Program-made: the position numbers and the translations under genes
In this document: piece by piece, positions 30,101-41,700 of the stretch
How positions within the stretch are numbered: the stretch's first letter is position 1
Layout: the number at the start of each line of letters is the position of its first letter
The notes under the pieces: generated by a model
Database searches by the model: none
The model's input: the letters and a program-made list of their open reading frames with translations, nothing else
Told to the model about the DNA's origin: nothing
Source of the DNA: Sphagnum compactum
Lineage: Eukaryota; Bryophyta; Sphagnopsida; Sphagnales
Reading direction: 5' to 3'
Assembly (NCBI GenBank): GCA_965153455.1
Contig: OZ234494.1
Location: 17,236,001-17,300,000 of the forward strand
Length of the DNA: 64,000 nucleotides

Positions 30101-33100
30101 AATTGCCAACTTGGTCGGATCAATGGTGTAGACAATTGGTATGCATGGGTCTTGGTATGTAACATTTGTACATACAAAGTTCACACAAAGTGTAAAAACT
30201 AAATAGGTTTTCATCGAAATGATGCTAGATGGATCATGTCATTGTACTCTTCAAGAACAACACGATCAACTTCAAAGGATTAGTGGCATAGTAGACAGTC
30301 ACTACACATGAGTCTTTGCTTTAGGTCACATGAGGTCTAGTGAATGATGTTTTATGCCTCTTAATGTGGGTAAACATGCACAACCAACACATCAAAACAA
30401 CTTTACACATGTTCATAATGCGTTGTCTGTTGATTTGTCAAACATGTCGACAAGTTTTTAAAGGATAGGCATAAATAACAAGCATGGAATTGACTACATA
30501 ACATCTTTTCTCCCCTAAATTTCAAAAGTTTCAATTTGATGCATTACTAATGTGTTGGCCATTCTACCATTGTGTTCATGCATATGTATAATCCAATCAT
30601 ATACATGCATTTTATCACATCCTTTTGGCATTAAAATGTGATGATTGGGAAGTCATTTTCCAGTCTCCAAGGAGGTGGAAAAAGTTGAATCATCTAGAGC
30701 ATAAGGGTGAAGGGCTATAAAAAAGAATGGTGATTTGTTTTTTTATCTTTTTTAGTTGCCTCTTTTTGTTTTTGGTTGATTTTTTAATGATTTTTGGATT
30801 GGCATTTGGAATCACTTAAACAAGAATTTACAACTAGTTATAGTTGTCATTTAAATTGATATCATCACAAGTAAATGACAAATATTGAACCACTCAAACA
30901 TCAAATTTTGTGGCTTTCAAAACAATTTCATGTATATGTTGAACCATATCGCAACCAAAGATGTTTGTCCAATGCATTTTAGGGTTCTTTTCAAATTCAA
31001 AAAATCAAACAAATCCTTGTGAGTTTCATATTCAACCATTGGCCTACCATTTTTAATGTGTGAAACAATGTAAAAACCTAAACCAATTTCATGTGTTCTT
31101 CACCAATCAACTTAGTAATAATTTGTTGCAAAACAAACTCCCTCCCTTTGGAAGTATAAGCAATTTTTGTTTGCTATGTTTACAATCCTTATTAATATAT
31201 TAATCCCATTTCTTCAACTTTTTTATAGGTCTATTAACTTTCTTTCGACTTGCACATTTTTGGAATGAATCCTATTTTGGAATTAGGTGTTGATATTTAT
31301 GCTCAACCTTTAAACAAATTTTGCATTTCACAATGTGCATGCAACCATCATAACCCACTTGGAACTCAACCTAAAGTGACTTGGTTGCTGACGAAACTTG
31401 GAATTTTTGTTTTGATTCACAAATTTGGGTTTTAAAACTTTTAGTGGTGGTGACAAGCTTTGATTAGATACATCCACTGGTTCATCTAATGAATCAATGT
31501 GAGAGATTATGTAGAAAATATGACACATTTAAACAAATCATAGGGACATCAATGAGAAGTTGTTTCCCTTTCAAATTAACAAGTGACTAGCTCCTATTAT
31601 TAGAAACAACATCATATATAACAAGAGGAGTGCCATTGTTAGGGTTATAGGAATTGCAAAAATACTTGAACTTAAAATTCAAAGGTGTTTCAAGGGTCAA
31701 CATCTTCAAACAAAATCACAATAACAAAACAACAAAAGAACTGAAGTTTTGAAATTTGCATAAGCAGAAGTGTGAACCCACAAAAACAAAGAAGAAACCA
31801 AGGTGCCTCATGAATCACAAACAATAGTTGCAACTTGTTAATCACAGGAAAGGTGTTATGAGTTTTGATTTATAGTCTAAACACACTACAACTTATGAAT
31901 CACAATTTACAAACAATCAAAGTGCAAAAAAAAATTTAGAAATGAGTTTCAAAATTCACTAATGCACAAAACAAGTTACAAATCAAATATTTACAACTTT
32001 GCACCATATCCAAATGTGGAGTGTCATGGCTCATAGCCCTAAGTCTCAAAAAAAGTGTGATGCTCATAAAAGGTGAAGAGTGTGTTATAGGTTGCAACCA
32101 TGGTGATGTCAACAATGCTCAATTGGATCTAATTTTGAAATTTAGCATCCAACGCACATTCCAAAGCCATGATTTGTAACCCATTGTATTTTGTGCTCAC
32201 AAATTATTGCAAACTTGCAACTTAAGAATCATGGTCCTCATTGCTCATAACTTAATGTTCAACGGGCAAACATAATCAATGCACAATGCATATTGCAAAC
32301 TTCAAAATCTTGGGCCATAAAAAGATCATGCAAAATCTTTAAAATTCAATGCTCATTGCTTAATGCTCACAAATGCGAGTGTAAGTTGTACCATGAAAGT
32401 TATGGAATTTGGTGAAACACTCTTGCAAACATGAGGAATAACAAAGATTTTTGTGTTAGAGGGGGGAAGGTTTGGTGAATGGCTTGGATTCGAGGAAAAA
32501 GAGATGGTGACCATCCAATGGTTGAGATGGTTGAGATAGACAAGTAGATGATTTAGGATCTTTTAAGGATGTAGTTTGACAACATGTTGAAGCTCTCCCT
32601 CATGCAATAGAAAGCTTTTGTACTTGAACATTGACAATTTTTGACCCAAAAAAAAAAAAAAAAAAAACTACTTAAATCCTTCTCAAGTTGATAGGGATAA
32701 AAGGGTGGTACTTGCCTTAGTTCATACCAGACTAATAAGGTCCTTGTCATCATCGATGTTTAGACAAGATGCAAGGCTATATAGCAACACTCTTAAAGAA
32801 CCCTCCCCTTCCTTTGCTTTGTGAACTACTTATGTTCATGTTCATGATAACATTTTGCCTTGTGCTTTTACAATGGGTAAAGTCCATGGGTGCAAGACAT
32901 TCCCAATGTGGGGGCAGCTTGTGAAGGGCTTGCTATAAAAGGGAGCATGGGGATTATTCAAAGCTTAGGACTTGAGGCTCTTTAGGACAAAAGAGTTGGG
33001 CTGTGTTGTTGATATATAGAGAGGGCCCCAACTCTTAAGAGGGGCCCCATTTTCTATTAGGGACACAAAAGGTGGGTTTGTGTTCAGGCATGACACATAG

Positions 33101-34698
33101 TACACACTTGAAGCCACTTGGCAGCAACACCAAAAAAGAGATCTGAAGAATGATGGATGAAGAAGCTATGTTCTTAAAAGTGTGTTTAAATTAAATTAAA
33201 TGAAAATTAAATGAAAATTTTCCTGGGTTTAAATATATCAACCCCAAGGCCTCAATTAATTTCCATCCATAAACTAAATCAAAGTCTCTGAGTTCAAATT
33301 TACAATTTCCCCCAAAGAAGATGAACAGTGTTTTTTTCAAAGCTGCTTTTAAAAAAGACTCAGATCCATAAGTGTTGTAAATCTTTCCTTTTTTGGGCTT
33401 CCACCCAAAAAAAATAAAAATAATAATCCCTCTTTTGTGAATTTGTTTTCTTCCCAAAATTTTGCTGCTTTTTATAGAGATGTTAAACCAAAACTTTCAG
33501 AAAAAAAAACAGAAAAAAAGAGGAAAAAAAAGAGGAAAAAAAAAGAGGAAGGGGATATTTGGGTCTGAGCAAGGGACATGAAGAAGCAGATCTGGATGTT
33601 GAAGTTGTGGAGGTGGTGGATTCTGTTGGGGTTGCAGACAAAGAAAAAAGCTTTAGCCAATTTTAGGAAGATTGGGTAGTTTTTTGGAGAAGAAGAAGAA
33701 GAAGAAAAGGGCAAGAGAAAATGCTCCACAATTGAGCTTTTTTTACAATTTTGGTGAGTGTTTTTTCTTTTTTTTCCTCTCAAACTCTTCAGACTTTCAT
33801 TCACTCTTGGTTTTGTTTTGGGTTTTGCTGCTGTTGTGATTTCATCAGGCCTTTTCTTTTTTTTGCTTTGTTGTTGTTGCTGTTTGGAATTTCAGGATTT
33901 GGTTGAAGATTGGGTCATCCTTGATCTTCTAAAATTTCTATAGATTGCTGAATGACACAAGGAAATTGATGCTGAAGGGACCTTTCTTCTTTCTTTGTGT
34001 GTTTGTGTATGTGTGTGTTCTTTTTTGTTTTTTGGTTATCAGTTTTGATCTTTGTTTTTGCATCCTCTCTATTCACCTTGAGTTTTCTCATGATCAACCC
34101 AAAACACAATTTTCAATCTTCACCAGTAGAGAGTCATGAACTCCTTGAATTCTTCAGTGATGTGCCAGTAAGAGCTGAGTTTGAAGGTCTTAAGAGACAA
34201 AAGGTAGCATCTGGGAGTTTTTATGAATTTTGTCTTGAATGTTGAAACAGTTGTGGAATGGGCCTGAGGTTCTGGTTTTACATAAAGAGTTTTCTTTTCA
34301 GCAGCAAGTTTCTCAGCATCTGATTATTGGATTCAGAGTTGCAGCAAATTTTGGTTTTTTTTTTAAAGAAAACACTGCAAAAAGGATTCAGGTTTTAGGT
34401 TTGAGGAGCTTATGTGGGGTTTTCCTTTCCTGTGTGTGGTCTGCAGGGATTGGTCGGTTGCAAGAGGATCTCACTGTCCTCACCAACAATATATATGATC
34501 ATGGAAGTTTTGCTGCAAAAAATAACTGTGCATGATGTTGTGGAATGAGGAGGGATTGGGGTCATCATGCTTTTGAAGAAAAGCTGAGAAAACCCTTTAT
34601 CTGCTGGTACATCAGATGTGGTGGTGTAGTTGAAGAAGAAGAAGAAGAAGAAGACAAGGAATTCTCAAACTAAAATTCTCTTCTCCAGTTTAGTCATC
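27139..34698. other. Intergenic spacer, with probable VOZ 3' UTR and tetraspanin leader at its ends
   Basis: No gene recognised. Sequence from 27.14 to about 29.3 kb has gene-like base composition and may be VOZ 3' untranslated or a noncoding transcript. From 29.4 to 33 kb it is AT-rich spacer with a tandem duplication (30030-30320), an unrecognised open stretch (about 29603-29866) and a poly-A tract at 32646-32665. From about 33.5 to 34.7 kb there are T-rich and GAA-rich tracts that may belong to the 5' leader of the tetraspanin gene. Confidence 0.55.
30030..30320. repeat. Tandem duplication of about 160 bp
   Basis: Two units share AAAAACTAAATAGG, ATCATGTCATT, CTCTTCAAGAACAA and CATGNGTCTT in the same order, starting near 30033 and 30193. 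They are diverged and noncoding. Confidence 0.8.
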
Positions 34699-36839
34699 AT
34701 GACATGCCAGGGGTTCCTCCAATGCACTTTGAAGCTGCTCAATTTCTTGGTGGCGCTTGTTGGGGCATACATGATCTTGTACTCTCTTTGGATGTTCAAA
34801 GAATGGCAGTCAGACATAACTTCCTCTCATTTGGCTACTCCATCATCTTCACCCAACCCATCATTATCAGACGGAAATAATCTTCTTCTTGGAGATGGAA
34901 ACTTCAACATCCTTACTAGTTTGAGTCTCCAGCAGGCGACTGACATCATCCCTATGCAACAACCACTTGGAAGACCCTTCTTGTCATCTGGGAAAAAGTC
35001 GACTGTCGGTCGTTCAGATCTTCCCAGACCTTGGTTAGTACTTTTTTTCTCTTTGAAAAAAATCTTCTTTGCTGCATGTGGTTGCAAATCCATTGTCAGT
35101 CAGTTGGTCAGTTGGTCTTCCAGATCTTCCCCCAACTTTGGTTAGTACACTTTCTCTTTGAAAATTCTTGTTCAGGAAAAATTAGGGCTTGTGGGTGTGT
35201 GTGTGCGTGCGTGCGTGTTTGTATCATTTCCATGTTTTTGAAACTCCAGTTTGGTGGTTGCTGTTGAAGATTTCAAGAATTTTTTACACTAAGATATTTA
35301 TATTTTTGGGTGAAATCCTGGGGGAACTGGGGTGGGGGGTTTCAGGTTTATCTATGCTTTTTTGGCTGGGGGTATATTCACATTGCTTGTTACTTGCACA
35401 GGCCATATTGCTGCAGAGACCAGCAATACCATTTGTCTCTCTTGTGTATCCTAAAAATGGCAGTGATGAAATTTGAGGACATGAGAAAAGAAGAAGAAGC
35501 AGCTTCAAAGAGCCCAAATTCAATCAAATGTTAAGTTCCAATAATATTATATTTGTTTGCAAGTACAAATGGGCAAATTCATTTAAAAGAAAATTCTAGA
35601 AATAAATCGAAAATTCTCTATGGTTTTTATTTTCTAGAAATAAAATAATTTTGTTTGGTTCAATTGGTCATGGATGTGGTCGATCTCTTAACGATTTTTT
35701 GCAGTATACTGTGATACAAGTTGTACTGCTTTTAGTGCAGTTTGTGATTGCAGGAGCTCTTTTCTTTGACCGTCATTGGCGTGAGGTAAAACTCGAATCA
35801 TATAAGGCACTATGATTATTACCTAGTGTGCTTCAACCCATTTCCCCTTTCCTCTTCTATTTCTTTGTTGTTTCATTTTGCTGTTATGAAAATAATTCGG
35901 GGGTCGTACCTTTGAGGACATATAATTAGCTTCTTCACATTGGAGGAGAGGACAAAAACTCATCATATTTATTATTGTTTATTTATTTTGGGTCAGGACT
36001 TGCCTGATGATCCAACAGGAGAGCTTGACAAAGTGCAAAAATTTGTGGAGGAAAATCTTGACATGTGCAAATGGGTTGCCTTGAGTGTCGTGGTTTTGGA
36101 AGTGAGCAATTTTCTGCCAATTTTTTGTTGCATGATTGCACTTTGTTTTTTCCAATCTGATGCTGAGTTTCACAAGAATCTACATACATATCAGCAGATG
36201 GGAGATGTCTCAAATCTTCTTCTTGGTGAATTCACTCTGATTGCAGGTACTTGGGTTGTTCTTTGCAACGGTACTACGAGCTGTTTCAGCAAGCGCACAA
36301 AGGGATTATGCTATTGACGAAGATTATTTGGCTGCAAGCTCAAGTCGACAACCTGTTGCAAACCGTCAGCCAATCCAGGCAGCCACACCCAATAGTACTC
36401 CTGGAGCTCCATCTGAAGCCCGCTCGCCTAAGAATGATGCTTGGAGCACAAGGATGAGGGATAAGGTACTAGAGAGCTGACCATCATGTTATGTCTTGCA
36501 TTACCACCTTCACAAAGTTCTTTGATCAGCCTCTCATTTCATAGTATCTCATTCCATAGAATGGCTAACTTCATGGCCACATTTGGCCTCCAAGTGGCAT
36601 TTGCAATACAAACATGAACCCATTTCACTTGCAAGTAACCTCAGTCCATTCACACTGTGTAACGGGAATTTGAAACCTGAAAAACAATGATGTTAAAAGT
36701 GATGGGTTGTGTTGGCACCTTTTTTTTTTGGTTGCAGTTTGGGAAGGACACTGCAGAGTTTGGTGGTGCTGCACAACAAAACCAGGCCACACCAGCCACA
36801 ACAGAACAACAGCAATCGAGCTGGTGCACAATAATGTAG
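34699..36839 (+). CDS. TOM2A-like: Tetraspanin of the TOM2A family
   Basis: Four-pass membrane protein. The Arabidopsis member TOM2A is a tonoplast tetraspanin; the role here is inferred from family only. Six exons with GT-AG junctions in consistent phase: 34699-35033, 35346-35445, 35705-35785, 35997-36101, 36247-36465, 36738-36839, giving 313 aa. Membrane spans lie at about 11-33 (LKLLNFLVALVGAYMILYSL), 112-133, 147-167 and 198-218. The N-terminus MTCQGFLQCTLKLLNFL matches the family. A Ser/Pro-rich loop (about 39-105) separates spans 1 and 2. After span 4 comes DYAIDEDYLAASSSRQ and DAWSTRMRDKFG, as in TOM2A. The last four residues are CTIM, a CaaX-like ending that I also recall from TOM2A. 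The canonical animal CCG motif of the large loop is absent, as expected for this subfamily. A duplicated exon-1 donor lies in intron 1. Confidence 0.93.
35011..35174 (+). repeat. Tandem duplication (107-bp period) across the exon 1 / intron 1 junction of the tetraspanin gene
   Basis: The stretch CAGATCTTCCC, CTTTGGTTAGTAC or CTTGGTTAGTAC, then TTTCTCTTTGAAAA occurs twice, from 35015 and from 35121. The first copy holds the exon-1 donor at 35034. The second holds an identical GTTAGT donor at 35141. Confidence 0.85.
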
Positions 36840-38791
36840 ACAGACACTTGAGTTGGTGGCCACTAGAGAAAGAGAGAGCCATTCCTCCTCCTGACACACA
36901 GTATGACACAAGATTAATGTGCAGTGAGCGAGTGGACATTCAGAAATTTGAGTTTTGAGGGAGAAGCAGGAACTCAGATTGAAAAGAGCAGCAAAAGGTC
37001 CGATGGATGTGCAAGCTTTTCCCAAACCTTGAACATAGCAAGCTTTCATTAGTCTCATTGTTTATAAGTTCTGTCTTCTGGCTCATATGGTTGTCAACCT
37101 GTCAACCAAGCTCCATTGCTTTAAGGAGCTGTACATAGCAGTTTGTAGTGGCCAAAGCGCCTCACAAGATTGTCAAACAAGCTTCATTGCATTTAAGGAC
37201 CTGTGTGTAGCAGTTCACAGTGGCAGCTTTCACTCATGTGTTGTATTTAACTGTATTTTCTTTGCTTTCTTCCCAACACATTGCTGTCAAGTGTGAATGC
37301 CATGGCTTTGAGGACCTCTTGGACGGTGTCATTCTTGTAAGTGCATCTCGCATGTGATGTTGCAAAAATATTTTTCACATCCAAGTTTAGATTTTTTTAC
37401 TTTTCTCCAACCCCACCTATAAAACTGAAAGTGGGACTGCATATAGGTGGGAGACTACTAACAGCAAACCACCTGGACCAATCAGAGTACTTGGCCAATC
37501 AGAAACCGGGAGTAGCAGTCTATTACGCAACAGGGGGTAGTCTTCTGTGGCAGGGTTAGCGTTTGCTGTGCCTTTTACCAGCCTCAGCAAACTGTGGCAA
37601 AAATGCTGGGCCAAAACCATTTTGCTCAATTAAACTGGCATGTTTTCACTTTTCTTCATCCAATTTTAATTTGCAGACTGAGCACTGGTGGCCTTCCTCT
37701 AACTCTACCGGTGCTGGTCTTCCTTGTACTTTGGATATTAGCCACATCGCATGAATCTCTGAGGCCATGATATTGGCCATGAAAGTCAGCACCCATTCAT
37801 CCAGAAAACTCTACACATGTTGCAAAGCTACCAATTTGAGTGCAAATCCTTGTGGCACTCACCACCAAATCCAGCACCATCTCAGCCTGTGTATATATTA
37901 CTGAGATTTAAGGCAACAGTAGCTAAACTCTAGCTGTAACATGCAACCATAAACCACTCTCGCAAAAAATTACCAAATAGAGACATCCAGAAAGCCAAAG
38001 ATTGGAAAATGGAATGCTCAAATGAGGCTCAAATCATATTCAAAAAGTGATGGTTTTGCCTTTTCCAGGGTGAAAAACTAGTGATCAGCAACACCTTTGC
38101 TGATAGCTTCACCCCCAAGAATTGAGAGGTCCCTGAGTTGAAAAAATAAACTCGAGTTAGTTGAAACAAAAGAGCGCCACAGCTGTGCTTATGCTGTTCC
38201 TTCAACGAGATCCTTTTTTTTCACCTCTGAAGTGAGAAGGAATGAAGCCAGAAGGCTGCACTTAACTAACTGAGCTGTGTAATGAGTTTGCTCAAGGATG
38301 TCATCTGACCATCTTATGCCAAAAAATGATGACACCCAATGTCCTACATTGCCAGGTTAGAAAGAATTTACAAAAACAGGCTCACAGACTGCTCACTTAC
38401 CTACAGTCCATGGCGGCATCTCCAGAGAGCAGGGTTAAATTTCCCGGTCTTGGAATCGGTTCAAAGAATCATTAACCTCACCAGATATCTACATGTGTTG
38501 TGGTGGCCGCCCTGTGTCAGGAAGGAGCTGACACAAGGTTTAACTTCTGCTTCAGCAAGTTTAACAGCTTGTCCTCTGAATCAAGTGCAGGAATGATCTC
38601 AACAGTCTTGCTGACCTGGAGCTGGAAATTGCTTCATCCCATCTTCAGAAACCCATCTGTTTACATCAGCAGGTATAGGAAATAGCCCATCCTTCAGACC
38701 AACAATCTCACCAACTGTTGCTTGATGTTCTGGAGATGGTGGCTGTTGTTGTGGTGTGGATGCACTTGTGAGGGAGAAAGGGAAGGGAAAG
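36840..38791. other. Intergenic spacer between convergent genes
   Basis: No conserved reading frame. The spacer separates the 3' ends of the plus-strand tetraspanin and the minus-strand IDM1-like gene, and probably includes both 3' UTRs. A minus-strand open frame at 38599-38844 overlaps the last exon of the IDM1-like gene in another frame; it could be an alternative C-terminus but has no family resemblance. Confidence 0.6.
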
Positions 38792-41700
38792 TTAGAGGGA
38801 CTCGATGATTCCAGCAGTGGAGACTTGCACTGGTGTTGTTGCATCAGGCCCTATGTTTAGCTGACCCATTCTAGGAGTTGAAGGAACCACTGTATCTGTA
38901 GCCTGATCGGTGAAACTTGTGGATGATGAGGTCCTGGATGGGCTTGCTGACTCCTGCACTGCATAATCACCTACTTGTCCAGTTGTTGCACACCTGCTGC
39001 TGTCTAGCAGCTGCCCTGAGCTTGGTTTTGAAAAGGTCCCTTCCATAGCTGCATCATCCTTAGGGACATTTGCTGAGGAAACCCTAAAGGGACTCACCAA
39101 CTCTTGCATTGGATTGTTGCCCGCTTGCCCACTCATTGCACACCCACTGTCTGGGTGCCCCATTCCAGAGGGTGTTGAAGGCATGCTCTCTGAAATACTT
39201 GCAGCAAGGACCCCAGAGACACTCATGGAACCAAGTTGTGGATGGTCACTGGTTGCTGGTCCAGTCATTGCACAACCCATTTCTGACAGTTGCATGCTGG
39301 GTGTTGCAGATCCCACCTCCTTCGCATCCTCACACAAATTCTGCAACCCTTGCAAGACAGTCCCACCAGATTGCCCTGCAATTTCTAGATCCCTGGTGAT
39401 AGGTGTTAACGGGACCCCCTTGATAGCATCCTCAGAGGACTTCGCCAGGGAGACCACAGGAGAGGGACTCCTTGTCTCCTGCATTGAATCATCTGAGATG
39501 GCTAACTGCTGGATGAAGTGCGTTGAAGGGGCTCCTTCCATAGCATCCATGGAACAGCTTGCCAAGGAGATCCTGTAGCTGCTTGCTGTTTCCTGAATTG
39601 GGCAGTCACCAGTTTGCCACATTGTTGCACCTGCACTCTCCAGCTGCCCTGTTTTGGGTGTTGGATGTGAGCTTCCCTCCCTGACATCCTTACAGTGATT
39701 CAACAATCCCTGCAAGAGGGAGTCACTGCCTTGTCCTCCTTCACTTGTACCTCTGATTTCTGGGTGCCTGACAGTATTGCCAAAGGCACTAACCTCTAGA
39801 CCCAATCTGCCTTCCTTGTCCATGATGTGATATCCAGTCTTCTTATCATGGTCGCTTGGCTTGGGAAGATTCAAAAGAGGAGCACTATTTGTAGTCAAAG
39901 GGAGTGAGCTTTCTAGCTCCACAGATGTTGCAATCAACTCTGCAGTAGTGGTTACTCCCAGCACTTCTCTGTCAGGTACACTGTCTCGTCCATCAACAAG
40001 CCCCACTTCAGCACCTACTGGCAGTATGTCAGTAGACATGCTGTACGTTGAACATCCTTTCCTTCTTTCCATATGAGATAATGCATCTTCAGCCTGCCAC
40101 AGTGATGAGGCTGCAAGCTTATTATTTGCATTTCCTATATGTTAAAAGAAGTTCCTACCTGGTGTGCATGCAACAGATTCCCCAGCTCACTACAATCAAA
40201 CACCAAAAGTCATGATGCCAGTATGCCACCATTTTGGCCAGTGTGATAATCCTAAAAGGACACTAACCCTAAAAAGACTCTAAATGATGATTTTCAATTC
40301 TTCCCATAATGTGACAAATGAGTAGAGCTTCAGAGGCCAGCTTTTTTACCGGCAGCTTGGCACAACAAATGACTTCAACCACTGGTTCTACCATGTGCAG
40401 GTCCTCCTCCAGTTCTTTCGGCTCACATCTATCTTCCAAATGCCTGCAATGAATACATCCATGCACACAAGTTTGCAGTGATCTTTCGTCACAAACCTGA
40501 CACTCACATGACCCGATTGACAATCTGGTCAGCAGCAACAGAGCTAAACATGCCTACAAAGTTTCCCATCTGGATGAAGCTTGAAGAGTAGTCAGATCAC
40601 TGCTTGAAAAACAAAGAAGTACATTTTTATCCTCTTCCTTTGCTTTGAAAAGACTAAAAAGGCATCAGAAATTGCATGCAACAGATATTTGTTTTTCCTT
40701 GATTTCACAAGCAAGTGAGGTGCAATCTAGAGCATGGTGTGTGAAAGGTACCCATCTCCCTGATACCCATTCTGCTGATGTGGGATGTCCTCAGTTCTCA
40801 GAAAATCTGCATGACATCGTTGAAAGCTTTCAACATTATGTTCAGTCTCCGTGCCAAGCAAAACCAAATCGTCTTCAGAGGAATGCAGCACAAGGGAGCC
40901 CTCAGAAAGATGACCATGATTTTGAGAGACAGCCAGTTCAGGGTCAACTGATGTGTCTGCAACAGGCAAGGACACCGTATCTTCCTCCATTGTAGTGGCT
41001 GGTGGCACAACCTTGACAAGCTCACATTCCGTGGATGACTCCAGCACTCCACCGGAATCTGCTTTGACAGGACTTTTCTTATGTTGTTTAGAGACTTCAC
41101 TCTGCACAAACTGTAATTCTCCTGCAACACGCCTGATTGTGCTTTGTCTAGTCCTTGGACCCTCAATCAGCCTTCCCTTTGAGACTGCAGGGCAATAAAA
41201 TGCTGATAACTTGGAATCCTTTGGCAGCCGACGAGCCTTCCTTTGCAAATCTGCGGATGTGAATCAATAAGCATGGGACTTACAATCAGCAGAAAGATTC
41301 CTCCGATCACACAAAGACACTATTGTTACAAATGAACAAAGCTCATTTCTCACCCACTAGAGAGAGGTACCTTGTTGTGTACCTTACATGCTGCCTAACC
41401 ACATATATTAGGATATTTACCTGGAAGAGCTGCTGGGAGGATTGCCAAAGGTTTTTGTAATATGGATGTTCCTGGAAAGACAAGAAGATTCAGCTCAAGT
41501 AGTGTCCTTTTCAGAGAGTCCTCCATAGGCTGGAAACCAAATGGCCCAGTCCAATAGTCCTGCATTTCGGGAACAGCTGGTAGAACCAATGTTTGTACGC
41601 CCACCATTTGCAACATCTGGCATTTCAAAAAACATCATTTGTGGTCAAGGATAGGTAGATATTACAAGCTCCACAAAACTCTGCACTGAATGAAAGTCCT

